A stretch of DNA of 64,000 nt from an uncultured Roseibium sp. Its GTDB lineage: Bacteria > Pseudomonadota > Alphaproteobacteria > Rhizobiales > Stappiaceae. The stretch spans positions 496,001 through 560,000 of the forward strand of contig NZ_CANMFD010000002.1 of assembly GCF_947496995.1 (NCBI RefSeq). The letters are read 5' to 3'. Positions 44,615 through 53,580 of this stretch are shown here, piece by piece (position 1 is the stretch's first letter; each line of letters begins with the position of its first letter). The notes beneath the pieces were generated by a model that saw only the letters and a list, made by a program, of their open reading frames with translations, was not told the DNA's origin and did no database searches. The translations under genes and the position numbers were made by a program.

Positions 44615-47613
44615 GCCAGCCGTTCCGGACTGAAAAAGGCGGGCGGATCGACCGCGCCGAGGAACTCACCTTCACATTTGACGGCGAGGAATTGCACGGC
44701 CATGCGGGCGACACGCTTGCCTCGGCCCTGCTTGCAAACGGCGTCCACCTGGTCGGCCGTTCGTTCAAGTACCACCGGCCGCGCGGCATCCTGACAGCCG
44801 GCTCGGAGGAGCCGAACGCGCTGGTAGGCGTCTACCGCAAGGACGATCAGACGCCGAACCTGCGGGCAACGCAGGTAGAACTCTACGATGGTCTGAAAGC
44901 CATATCGCAGAACCGTTTCCCGTCACTCGGCTTCGATGTCGGCGCGGTCAACGACCTGTTGTCGCCGCTCTTTCCGGCCGGTTTCTACTACAAGACCTTC
45001 ATGTGGCCGAAATCCTTCTGGGACAGGGTCTATGAGCCCATCATCCGGGCGGCGGCCGGACTGGGCAAACCGCCTAAAAACCCGGATCACGACAGCTACG
45101 GCAATCTTTACGCCCATTGCGATGTGCTGATTGCCGGTTCCGGACCGTCCGGTCTGGCGGCGGCCCTCGCCGCTGCCGAGACAGGCGCCAAGGTCATCCT
45201 GTGCGACGAACAGGCCGAGTTCGGCGGGTCGCTTCTGAGCGAAAGCAGCGCGACCATCGACGGCAAGGACCCGGCTGTCTGGGTTGCCGAAGCCATCGCC
45301 AGACTTGGCGCGATGGACAATGTTACACTGCTGCCCCGCACCACCGCATTCGGATATTTCGCGCATAACTTTGTCGCGCTCGCCGAACGGGTGACGGAAC
45401 ATCTTGCAGATCCCGACCCGAGACTGCCACGCGAGCGCCTGTGGCAGGTGCGCGCCAAAGAAGTCGTGATTGCCGCCGGCGCCATCGAACGGCCGATGGT
45501 GTTTCCGGAAAACGACCGGCCCGGAATTCTGCTTGCGGACGCCGGACGCACCTATCTCAACCGCTACGGCGTGAAGGTCGGGCACAAGGTTCTGGTCGCA
45601 ACGGCATGCGACAGCGCTTGGCAGGCAGCCTTCGATCTTGCCGATCATGGCGTGGAAGTCGTGGGGATTATCGATCTTCGCGAATCTCCGCCTGAAAGCC
45701 TTGTTGCCATAGCCGCCGCACGCGGCATCCGGGTCGAAGCCGGGTGCGTGATCACGAGCACCCTGGGCCGCAAACGCATCAAGGCGGCGCTTCTCGGCAG
45801 GTTGATGACGTCCGGTCAGGTCGCTTCAGGCGGTCAGATCGAGTGCGACGCCCTGCTCATGTCCGGCGGCTGGACACCGACCGTCAGTCTTTTCTCCCAG
45901 TCGCGCGGCAAGGTCGTCTGGGACGCAGAGGCAGGCGCTTTCGTACCGGGCAAGTCGGTCCAGAAAGAGCGCTCCACCGGCGCCGCGAACGGGTTGTACG
46001 GCTTGCAGGCGTCCCTCGCGGACGGCTACGCTGCCGGAGAAGGCGCCGCCCGGGCGGCAACCGGAAAATCCGCCACGATTACCCATAGCCGGACGAGCGG
46101 CGGAGAAGCCGGAAGTGGTGGCACGCTCGGTGCCCTCCCCCATGACCGCAATGCGTCGCGCGTCAAGGCGTTCGTCGACTATCAGAACGACGTCACGGCG
46201 AAGGACGTCAAACTCGCCGTGCGCGAGGGCATGCAGTCGATCGAGCATATCAAGCGCTACACGACAACCGGCATGGCGACCGACCAGGGCCGTCTTTCGA
46301 ACATGAATGCGCTTCAGATTGCCTCCGGTGCGCTGGACAAGCCCCTCACGGACGTGGGGCTGACGACCTTCCGCCAGCCCTTCACGCCAACCACCTTCGG
46401 ATTGTTTGCCGGTGTATCGCGCGGCGATTTCTTCGACCCGGTCCGAAAAACACCGTCGCATGACTGGGTGGTTGCAAAAGGCGGCCTCTTCGAGGATGTC
46501 GGCCAGTGGAAACGCGCCTGGTATTTCCCTGAAAACGGCGAGGACATGCACGCTGCCGTGGAGCGGGAATGCAGGACCGTGCGTAAAAGCGTCGGCCTGT
46601 TCGATGCGTCCACGCTCGGCAAGATCGAAGTGGTCGGACCGGACGCAGCCGAGTTTCTGGAGCGGATGTATACCAACCCGTGGAAGAAGCTTGCTCCTGG
46701 GCGCTGCCGCTATGGCCTGCTTTTGAACGATGCCGGTTTCATAACCGACGACGGTGTCATCGGACGCCTTGCCGATGACCGCTTCCATGTCACGACCACC
46801 ACCGGGGGCGCGCCGAGCGTGTTCGCGACCATGGAGGACTACCTGCAGACGGAATGGCCGGATCTCGATGTGTGGATTACGTCCACCACCGACCAGTACG
46901 CCGTCGCCGCCGTTCAGGGGCCCAAGGCCCGCGAGGTGATTGCCCCCTTCATCGAAGGGATCGACCTGTCGGCCGAAGCCCTGCCGCACATGAGCGTCAG
47001 GGAAGCCACGTTCTGCGGCGTTCCCTGCCGCCTGTTCCGCATTTCCTTCACCGGTGAACTCGGGTTTGAAATCAACGTGTCCCGCCGCCACGGAAAGATG
47101 ATGTGGGACACCCTGGCCGGAGAGATCGCAAAGCATGACGGAGTCGCCTACGGCACCGAAGCGATGCACGTGCTGCGCGCCGAGAAGGGCTATATCATCA
47201 TCGGCCAGGACACCGACGGCACAGTCACCCCTCAGGACGCGGGCATGACCTGGGCCATCGGCAAGAAGAAGTTCGACTTCGTCGGCAAGCGGGGGCTCGA
47301 GAGGCCGGATCTCAAGGCTGAAAACCGCAAGCAACTGGTCGGGCTCCTGACAAAGGATCCGAAGATAAAGCTGGAGGAAGGCGCACAGGTCACGACCCTG
47401 GAAAATCCGGCCACCGGAACACCGGCGGAAGGTCACGTGACCTCGTCCTATTTCAGCCCGGCGCTCGATCGCTCGATCGCTCTGGCAATCGTCAAGAACG
47501 GCCACGCCCTTGAGGGCAAGGCGCTCTATGTGCCCATGCCGGAAGGCAGCATCCCGGTCGAGGTCACCGGCACGGTGTTTTACGACAAGGAAGGAGCTCG
47601 GCTCGATGTCTGA
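44611..47613 (+). CDS. soxA: Sarcosine oxidase subunit alpha
   Basis: A 1000-residue large subunit of normal length. The N-terminal 100 residues resemble a 2Fe-2S ferredoxin-like fold without the cluster (FDGEELHGHAGDTLASALLANG, SFKYHRPRGIL). The dinucleotide-binding motif VLIAGSGPSGLAAALAAAETGAK is near 173. The C-terminal 370 residues are a GcvT-like folate-binding domain, with SVGLFDASTLGKIEVVGPDAAEFLERMYTN and GTEAMHVLRAEKGYIIIGQDTDG. It binds NAD and tetrahydrofolate and traps the one-carbon unit. Its stop lies inside the start of soxG, an 8-bp overlap. Confidence 0.96.
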   Translation: MSQPFRTEKGGRIDRAEELTFTFDGEELHGHAGDTLASALLANGVHLVGRSFKYHRPRGILTAGSEEPNALVGVYRKDDQTPNLRATQVELYDGLKAISQNRFPSLGFDVGAVNDLLSPLFPAGFYYKTFMWPKSFWDRVYEPIIRAAAGLGKPPKNPDHDSYGNLYAHCDVLIAGSGPSGLAAALAAAETGAKVILCDEQAEFGGSLLSESSATIDGKDPAVWVAEAIARLGAMDNVTLLPRTTAFGYFAHNFVALAERVTEHLADPDPRLPRERLWQVRAKEVVIAAGAIERPMVFPENDRPGILLADAGRTYLNRYGVKVGHKVLVATACDSAWQAAFDLADHGVEVVGIIDLRESPPESLVAIAAARGIRVEAGCVITSTLGRKRIKAALLGRLMTSGQVASGGQIECDALLMSGGWTPTVSLFSQSRGKVVWDAEAGAFVPGKSVQKERSTGAANGLYGLQASLADGYAAGEGAARAATGKSATITHSRTSGGEAGSGGTLGALPHDRNASRVKAFVDYQNDVTAKDVKLAVREGMQSIEHIKRYTTTGMATDQGRLSNMNALQIASGALDKPLTDVGLTTFRQPFTPTTFGLFAGVSRGDFFDPVRKTPSHDWVVAKGGLFEDVGQWKRAWYFPENGEDMHAAVERECRTVRKSVGLFDASTLGKIEVVGPDAAEFLERMYTNPWKKLAPGRCRYGLLLNDAGFITDDGVIGRLADDRFHVTTTTGGAPSVFATMEDYLQTEWPDLDVWITSTTDQYAVAAVQGPKAREVIAPFIEGIDLSAEALPHMSVREATFCGVPCRLFRISFTGELGFEINVSRRHGKMMWDTLAGEIAKHDGVAYGTEAMHVLRAEKGYIIIGQDTDGTVTPQDAGMTWAIGKKKFDFVGKRGLERPDLKAENRKQLVGLLTKDPKIKLEEGAQVTTLENPATGTPAEGHVTSSYFSPALDRSIALAIVKNGHALEGKALYVPMPEGSIPVEVTGTVFYDKEGARLDV

Positions 47614-48181
47614 TCTTCTGGCAAGCGACCTGATCACGCCCGACGCGGGCGAGCCCCCTCTTCTCGGCCTGGCCAGCGTGTCCATTTTGAAGGTCGCTCC
47701 GCTCGCGCGGTTCTCCTTCCGGGCGCGCACGGCCTCCCTCAAGAAAGCCGGAACCGCTTTCGGGGTTCCCCTCCCCGTCAAGCCCCTGACCAGCGAGACT
47801 ACCGCCAAACGGGCCGCTCTCTGGATGGGTCCGGATGAATGGACCCTGCTGGCGCCTGAAGAGGACCTTCAGGCCGTGATCACCGGCATCGGCAGCAAAC
47901 TCGGAAATGAGCCGCATGCGCTGGTGGATGTTTCCGACCGCTCGGAAGCGGTGATAGTCACCGGCGAGAAGGCTGCATGGCTGCTGAACACCGGTATCTT
48001 CGTCGACCTTTCGCAGGAAACCTTTCCTGTCGGCACAGTGACGCGCACCCTCTTTCATAAAGCGCCGGTGATGATCTGGCGGATTGGTCCGGACGCCTTC
48101 GTGGTCGAGGCCTGGGGATCCTTCATGGATTATGTGGCCGGGCTGCTTGTTCAGTGTGCGCAGGAACTTGAAGCGGCCTGA
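47606..48181 (+). CDS. soxG: Sarcosine oxidase subunit gamma
   Basis: A 191-residue subunit. I start at the ATG at 47606 (MSDLLASDLITPDAGEPPLL), overlapping the soxA stop by 8 bp; a frame from 47510 would lie inside soxA. Family features are LWMGPDEWTLLAPEEDL, ALVDVSDRSEAVIVTGEKAAWLLNTG and a C-terminal FVVEAWGSFMDYV. SoxG stabilises the heterotetramer. A terminator follows. Confidence 0.93.
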   Translation: MSDLLASDLITPDAGEPPLLGLASVSILKVAPLARFSFRARTASLKKAGTAFGVPLPVKPLTSETTAKRAALWMGPDEWTLLAPEEDLQAVITGIGSKLGNEPHALVDVSDRSEAVIVTGEKAAWLLNTGIFVDLSQETFPVGTVTRTLFHKAPVMIWRIGPDAFVVEAWGSFMDYVAGLLVQCAQELEAA

Positions 48182-48216
48182 TCGTCCGTTCCCGGGCAGC
48201 GTCCGTGAAAATTCGG

Positions 48217-48255
48217 CCCCTTGCAGGCGGTAATATTCTGCAAGGGGTTTGTTTG
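48217..48255 (+). terminator. Terminator of soxBDAG
   Basis: A perfect 10-bp stem, CCCCTTGCAG with CTGCAAGGGG, and an 11-base loop are followed by TTTGTTTG, 36 bp after the soxG stop. Confidence 0.85.
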
Positions 48256-48352
48256 TATGCTTTTCCGGTAACGCCTGATTAGAGACCCCAGCGGCTGGTA
48301 TTGCTTCCAGCGCGCTTGCAATTACAGCCGGAAGCCCGCAAATCTGTCCCCC

Positions 48353-49069
48353 ATGATCAAGATCGGTTCCTACAACATTCAAAAATCCATCGGGGTGGAC
48401 GCCCGCCGCCGTCCGGAGCGCACCCTGAAAGTGATCCGGGAACTGGATTGTGACATACTTGCGCTGCAAGAGGCCGACAAGCGCTTCGGCCCGCGCGAAA
48501 GCACCCTGGACAGGGACAGCATTCTGGCGGAAACGGATTACCGGCCCGTGCCGTTTGCAACCGGCGACATGAGCCTCGGCTGGCACGGCAACGCTCTGCT
48601 TGTCCGCGACAAGATCGGCATTCTCGATTACCGGCGGATTGAGCTTCCGACCCTGGAGCCACGCGGCGCCGTGGCCGCGGATCTCCTTGTCAACGGCGAA
48701 AAATTACGCGTGGCGGCCATGCACCTGAGCCTGGTGGCCCATTTCCGCAAGAAACAGATCACGTCCCTCATGCACCAGCTGCATGAACACATGGACTATC
48801 TGCCCACCGTTCTGATCGGCGATCTGAACGAATGGCGCGACGCATCGGGCAGTATGAAGCTTTTCGAGGAACGCTATGAAGTGACCACGCCCGGGCGCAG
48901 TTTTCCGAGTCCGATGCCGGTCGGCAGTCTCGACCGTATCATTACCAGTCCGGAATTTACCGTCAGCCAGGCAGGTGTGCACAAATCCAAGACGTCCCGC
49001 GTCGCCTCGGACCATCTCCCGGTGTGGGCAACGCTCATCCTCGAGCCAGCGGGTCATATCCCCGGATAA
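48353..49069 (+). CDS. Endonuclease/exonuclease/phosphatase (EEP) family hydrolase
   Basis: A 238-residue EEP-fold enzyme. Catalytic landmarks are Asn8 in SYNIQKSIG, Glu in ILALQEAD (about 40), the His in AAMHLSLV, GDLNEW (Asp/Asn pair) and the terminal SDHLPVWATL. Members cut phosphodiesters in nucleic acids or phospholipids or act as sphingomyelinase-like enzymes. No signal peptide is visible, so a cytoplasmic substrate is likely but not identifiable. It is preceded by the sox terminator and converges with a phosphate transporter gene. Confidence 0.88.
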   Translation: MIKIGSYNIQKSIGVDARRRPERTLKVIRELDCDILALQEADKRFGPRESTLDRDSILAETDYRPVPFATGDMSLGWHGNALLVRDKIGILDYRRIELPTLEPRGAVAADLLVNGEKLRVAAMHLSLVAHFRKKQITSLMHQLHEHMDYLPTVLIGDLNEWRDASGSMKLFEERYEVTTPGRSFPSPMPVGSLDRIITSPEFTVSQAGVHKSKTSRVASDHLPVWATLILEPAGHIPG

Positions 49070-49103
49070 CAGCAGACGCGGATCGCGGCAGACGTTGGGC
49101 TGA

Positions 49104-50594
49104 TCAGGAAATCAGCTTTATGATCACGAAATAAAGCGCGCCCGCCAAAACGGCGGCGGCGGGAACCGTCACGATCCACGCCGCGACGATGGTCATGAAA
49201 TGGGCGCGGCGCACCAGATGACGACGGGCCTGTTCCTCGCGGTTGCGGACAGGACGGACCACGTTGTTGCCGCCCTGTATCTTGTTCACGTATTCAAGGC
49301 GCCGCCTGGAGCGTTCGGTGTACCATTCCCGGAAAAAACCCACACCGAACACGGCCCCGACAGCGATATGCGTGGAACTGACCGGCAGCCCGAGCCCGGA
49401 GGCGATAATCACCGTGATGGCGGCGGAAAGCGAAACACAATAGGCCCGCATCGGGTTGAGCTTCGTGATCTGCTGCCCGACCATCTGGATCAGTTTCGGG
49501 CCGAACAGCAGCAGGCCGAAAGAAATGCCGAAAGCACCGACCGCCATTACCCAGAGCGGAATGCTGACCTTGGCAGCGACATCGCCCAATTGCGCAGTGT
49601 GCACGATGGCGGCCAGCGGGCCGACGGCGTTGGCCACATCGTTGGCTCCGTGCGCGAAGGACAACAGCGCGGCGGAGCAGACCAGAGGAACGGAAAACAG
49701 GACACGGAGAGACTGGTTGCGGTTCTCTAGCCCTTCCGACTGACGCCGGATCAAGGGACGCACAATGAACCAGACGACAAAACCGAACACGATGCCCAGG
49801 AGCAGCGATGTCGGCATGTCGATCCTGATGATCTTCTTCAAGCCCTTCAGCGCCAGATAACTGGCGAAGGCTCCGGACATCACCCCGATCAGGACCGGCA
49901 CCCAGGTCCGGGCAGCCTTGATCTTGTCGTCTTGGTAAATGATGAAGGTCTTGATGAAGGCCAGAATTCCGGCGGCGATCAGGCCACCGAGAAAAGGCGA
50001 GATGACCCAGCTCGCCGCAATGCTGCTCATGGTGGTCCAGTTGACGGCATCGAAGCCGGCAGCCGCGATACCGGCGCCCATGACACCACCGACGATCGAA
50101 TGGGTCGTCGACACCGGAGCGCCGATCCAGGTTGCCAGGTTGATCCACAGCGCCGAGGAAACCAGGGCCGCCATCATGGCCGCCATGAACACGTTGGCGT
50201 CTGCCACCGCTTGCGGGTCGATGATGCCCTTGGAGATCGTTCCGACCACATCACCGCCGGCAATCAGCGCTCCCGCGCTTTCGAATACCGCCGCGATCAC
50301 CAGTGCCGTGACCAGTGACATCGCCCGGGAGCCGACCGCCGGTCCGACGTTATTGGCTACATCGTTCGCGCCGATATTGAGCGCCATATAGGCGCCGATC
50401 GCGGCAGCGGCGACGATGATGACCGCCCCCGGCGTGCCCGACATGGACGCGCCGGCAGCCAGGGCACACAGAACGATGAAGACCAGTGCGATGCCCGGCG
50501 CGATCAGGCCGCGGCCAAGCGACCCGGCCGCCTCTTCCATGTAACTGAGTTTGTCGAGGTCTTTGTCGAGCGTCGGCTTCTTCAGATTCGGCAT
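49104..50594 (-). CDS. PiT-family inorganic phosphate transporter (first copy)
   Basis: A 496-residue membrane protein of the PiT/Pho-4 family. Both signature repeats are present: GANDVANNVGPAVGSRAM (about 73) and GANDVANAVGPLAAIV (about 330), with the STTHSIVGGVMG and SSTHIAVGAVFG re-entrant motifs. A long basic loop lies near 430-460 (RREWYTERSRRRLEY and NREEQARRHLVRR). It should import phosphate with H+ or Na+ (possibly metal-phosphate). It is the last gene of a Nudix-PiT-Nudix-PiT series on this strand and is closely similar in layout to the copy at 51337-52845. Confidence 0.93.
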   Translation of the reverse strand: MPNLKKPTLDKDLDKLSYMEEAAGSLGRGLIAPGIALVFIVLCALAAGASMSGTPGAVIIVAAAAIGAYMALNIGANDVANNVGPAVGSRAMSLVTALVIAAVFESAGALIAGGDVVGTISKGIIDPQAVADANVFMAAMMAALVSSALWINLATWIGAPVSTTHSIVGGVMGAGIAAAGFDAVNWTTMSSIAASWVISPFLGGLIAAGILAFIKTFIIYQDDKIKAARTWVPVLIGVMSGAFASYLALKGLKKIIRIDMPTSLLLGIVFGFVVWFIVRPLIRRQSEGLENRNQSLRVLFSVPLVCSAALLSFAHGANDVANAVGPLAAIVHTAQLGDVAAKVSIPLWVMAVGAFGISFGLLLFGPKLIQMVGQQITKLNPMRAYCVSLSAAITVIIASGLGLPVSSTHIAVGAVFGVGFFREWYTERSRRRLEYVNKIQGGNNVVRPVRNREEQARRHLVRRAHFMTIVAAWIVTVPAAAVLAGALYFVIIKLIS

Positions 50595-50715
50595 GGGCGG
50601 TCCAATTGAGAGGGGCCTCGCAAGTCACGTCCTGCCGGGCAGGCGCTTCTACGCGATTGCCTTATAGAAACCGCTGAAAAGGTCAACCGATCGGACCTGA
50701 ATTCGCCGAAAAATA

Positions 50716-51201
50716 TTAGCTGGGTAAGCTTCCGAGCTGCCGGAACACCTGCACAAGGCCCGGGTCCTCTGCAATCCTGACAGCTTCCTCGATCGACAAC
50801 CAGCGCACGTCCCGCTCACCGCGCTCCGGAAACACGTCCGTCGTGCTCTCGACATCCACCAGATAGACCAGCACCTTGGTCCGGAGCTTCAGGCCCCCTT
50901 TCCCACCCTTGTGGGACCGGAAGCTGGCAAAGGGTTTCTTGCGCGCGGTGCCAATCACCCCGGCTTCCTCGAAAGCTTCGATAGCCGCCGTGCGATGGGC
51001 CCGTAGAGAGACGATCGGCCAGCCCTTGGGCAGGATCCACCTGTGTGTCGTTTTGGAGGTAACCATGAGCACTTCCCGCTTGCCATTGCGTTGGCGCAGG
51101 CAAAGTGCCGCGATCTGCAGACGAGAGGGCCGCTGAAACAGAAGCGACAGGCTCTGCAACAGGGACGGTCGGTAGACATCAGTGGAATTTATCAGGGACA
51201 T
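50716..51201 (-). CDS. Nudix hydrolase, DIPP-like (first copy)
   Basis: A 161-residue Nudix enzyme. The box spans 60-82: GWPIVSLRAHRTAAIEAFEEAGV. The EEAG core is intact, but the usual Glu at box position 7 is Leu. Preceding RLQIAALC (28-35) and following FRSHKGGKGGLKLRTKVLVYLVDVE are shared with the second copy at 52981-53466. The PKGWP form recalls diphosphoinositol/diadenosine polyphosphate hydrolases, so a phosphorylated nucleotide or polyphosphate substrate is plausible. GGAAAGGAAAG precedes the ATG. PiT genes lie on both sides. Confidence 0.87.
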   Translation of the reverse strand: MSLINSTDVYRPSLLQSLSLLFQRPSRLQIAALCLRQRNGKREVLMVTSKTTHRWILPKGWPIVSLRAHRTAAIEAFEEAGVIGTARKKPFASFRSHKGGKGGLKLRTKVLVYLVDVESTTDVFPERGERDVRWLSIEEAVRIAEDPGLVQVFRQLGSLPS

Positions 51202-51336
51202 GCTTTCCTTTCCGTGCGTTACGCTTCCCTACAGACTAATTCAATGCACGGGCGAAGTCCAATAAAAGCGCACTCGATGCACTTTCAGCATCCCCGGCTC
51301 GACGAGATCCGTGCCGAAATCATCAAGCCGGGATCA

Positions 51337-52845
51337 TCAAGCCAGGATCAGCTGCAGCAACCGGAACAATGCGGCCGACAACAGGGCGGACGCGGGCACC
51401 GTCACCACCCAGGCGGCTACGATGGTGAGCAGGTAGGCGCGGCGCACCAGCAGACGGCGCCGCCGCACCTCGCGGTTCTTCAGCATCTTGCGGGGTTTCA
51501 TCACCCCGCCGTCTGCGACATAGCGGTTGCGGTACCATTCCCGGTAAAAGCCAACACCGAACAGGGCGCCGACCGCGATGTGGGTCGACGATACCGGCAT
51601 GCCAAAGGCAGAGGCGGCCAGCACGGTAGCCGCCGTCGACAGCGTGATGCAGAAGGCGCGGACCGGGCTCAGTTTGATGATTTTCTTGCCAACCACGGTC
51701 ACCAAGCGGCGCCCGAACAGCAGCAGCCCCGCCGAGATACCGAAGGCACCGACCGCGCTCACCCAGATCGGAACGACCGGATTGAGCGATCCCATGTACC
51801 AGAAGATCAGATCCGGAAACTCGTTCGACTGGCTGAGCACAATAGCCGCCAGCGGACCGATGGCGTTGGCGACATCGTTGGCGCCATGAGCGAACGACAG
51901 GAGACCGGCCGTAATCATGAGCGGCACCGCGAACAGGCTCCGCAGGCTGCGGGCGCTGTTCTTCAACGTCATCGACTGGTCGCGGACGACACCCCGGTAG
52001 AACCACCAGACAGCCAGCCCAATCAGCAGTGACAGGCAGATTGCCAGCCATTCGGGGATGGTGATGAGCCTGTGCGACGTCTTCAGCAGAATGTATCCGG
52101 TAAACACCGTTCCCATGATTCCCAACAGGACCGGCAACCAGATCCTGGCCGCTTTCAATCGGTCGGGCGCATAGACCACACGGGCGTTGATGAATGCCAT
52201 CAGGGCAGCGCCGATGACGCCGCCCAGGACGGGAGACATGACCCAGGTCACGGCGATGGTGGAGATGGTGGTCCAGTTGATCGCGGCAAAGCCGCTGGCG
52301 GCGATGCCGGCACCCACGACGCCGCCAATGATGGAATGGGTGGTGGAGACCGGCGCGCCGATCACGGTCGCAAAGTTGATCCAGAGCGCGGACGCCGCCA
52401 TGGCCGTCAGCATGACCTGCATGAACTCGAAACTGTCGCGCACGTCATTCGGACTGAGGATATCGCCTGAAACCGTCGAGACGACGTCCGCTCCGGCAAG
52501 CAAGGCACCGGCACTTTCGCAAACCGCCGCGATCAGGAGCGCCGCGGTCAGGCTCATCACCCGGGCGCCGACGGCAGGGCCGACATTGTTGGCGACGTCG
52601 TTCGCGCCGATGTTGAGCGCCAGATAGCCCCCGATCGCGCTGGCTGCGACCAGAATGAGCGCGTCGGAGAAGGCGCTGGAGGTTACCTGGGAGGCTGCAA
52701 AGGCGGCACAGATGACCAGAAAGACAAGAGCCACGCCCGGTCCCACGAGTCGCCGGCCCATGGACTCCGCCGCGTCGCTGACAAATCCGATCCGGTCGAG
52801 ATCATTGTCCAGGGCCTTGGATTTCAGGTCCTTTTGTGTCGGCAC
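51337..52845 (-). CDS. PiT-family inorganic phosphate transporter (second copy)
   Basis: A 502-residue PiT/Pho-4 protein with a GTG start at 52845 and AAGG upstream. It has both GANDVANNVGPAVGARVM and GANDVANAIGPLAAIV repeats and STTHSIIGGVVG and SSTHIAVGALFG motifs. The N-terminal lead DLDRIGFVSDAAESMGRRLVGPGVALVFLVICA matches the first copy's DLDKLSYMEEAAGSLGRGLIAPGIALVFIVLCA. The two are clear paralogues, probably from a tandem duplication with the adjacent Nudix gene. It lies 135 bp after the second Nudix gene. Confidence 0.93.
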   Translation of the reverse strand: MPTQKDLKSKALDNDLDRIGFVSDAAESMGRRLVGPGVALVFLVICAAFAASQVTSSAFSDALILVAASAIGGYLALNIGANDVANNVGPAVGARVMSLTAALLIAAVCESAGALLAGADVVSTVSGDILSPNDVRDSFEFMQVMLTAMAASALWINFATVIGAPVSTTHSIIGGVVGAGIAASGFAAINWTTISTIAVTWVMSPVLGGVIGAALMAFINARVVYAPDRLKAARIWLPVLLGIMGTVFTGYILLKTSHRLITIPEWLAICLSLLIGLAVWWFYRGVVRDQSMTLKNSARSLRSLFAVPLMITAGLLSFAHGANDVANAIGPLAAIVLSQSNEFPDLIFWYMGSLNPVVPIWVSAVGAFGISAGLLLFGRRLVTVVGKKIIKLSPVRAFCITLSTAATVLAASAFGMPVSSTHIAVGALFGVGFYREWYRNRYVADGGVMKPRKMLKNREVRRRRLLVRRAYLLTIVAAWVVTVPASALLSAALFRLLQLILA

Positions 52846-52980
52846 GCAACAAGCCTTTTTTAAGCCGGAATGAAGTCGGGAAAGCCCGCCCGGTCAGACC
52901 GGATAACAGGCTGAAGATGGCAGGGTGAGACGACACTGGTGCATCAGTCGCACTTGAAATTCGTTACTTGTCTGAATAGT

Positions 52981-53466
52981 TCACCTGATCTGAGGGCGCT
53001 TGCTGCGCAGGAAACGCTTCAAGGCCGGCTCTTCTACCGCTTCCATGGCTTCGGACAGCGGCAACCAAACGCACCGGCGCTGCCCGATCTCCGGAAATTC
53101 CTCAAGCTGCTTCTCGAAACGTATCTTGAAGACGAGGACCTTGGTGCGGATCTTCAGTCCTTCGGAAAGCCCCTTGTAGGAGCGGAAACTCCCCATCGGT
53201 CTGGGGTCGGCTTTCCCCACCACCCCGGCTTCTTCATAGGCCTCGATTATAGCGGTCTGATGCGCCGGCTTGTCTTTTTCCGGCCAGCCCTTGGGCAGAA
53301 TCAAACGGCCGGTGTTGCGTGTGGAAACCAAAAGAATTTCGGGCTCCTTGTCGCCGGGCCGAAAGCACAGTGCCGCGATCTGCAATCTGGCCGGTTTGAG
53401 GAACAAACCACCAAGCCCTTGCAGCCACGAAAATTCCTGCACCGATATCGACCTTGCGAATCTCAT
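52981..53466 (-). CDS. Nudix hydrolase, DIPP-like (second copy)
   Basis: A 161-residue Nudix enzyme. I start at the ATG at 53466 (MRFARSISVQEF), because from it RLQIAALC and the Nudix box fall at the same residue numbers (28-35 and 60-82) as in the first copy, and both proteins are then 161 residues. A longer frame to 53580 is unsupported. The box is GWPEKDKPAHQTAIIEAYEEAGV, with Lys instead of Glu at position 7. FRSYKGLSEGLKIRTKVLVFKI matches the first copy. First gene of the duplicated Nudix-PiT series; likely substrates are polyphosphorylated molecules, by family. Confidence 0.85.
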   Translation of the reverse strand: MRFARSISVQEFSWLQGLGGLFLKPARLQIAALCFRPGDKEPEILLVSTRNTGRLILPKGWPEKDKPAHQTAIIEAYEEAGVVGKADPRPMGSFRSYKGLSEGLKIRTKVLVFKIRFEKQLEEFPEIGQRRCVWLPLSEAMEAVEEPALKRFLRSKRPQIR

Positions 53467-53580
53467 CTCCACACCTGACCTATGACAACTAGGCGTGTAT
53501 AGAGATTCGGCACGGGACAGTCCATCGGAAAGTGCACTATGTGCGCAAACCTCAGCTGTGAAAGTGTTTATATCTTCCAC

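Noticed and set aside
45826..47808. Long minus-strand open frame opposite soxA
   Set aside because: It mirrors the third-position GC of soxA and has no recognisable domain.
53470..53500. Pho box upstream of the second Nudix gene
   Set aside because: One TGTCATA-like heptamer is present, but the second heptamer at 11-bp spacing is missing.
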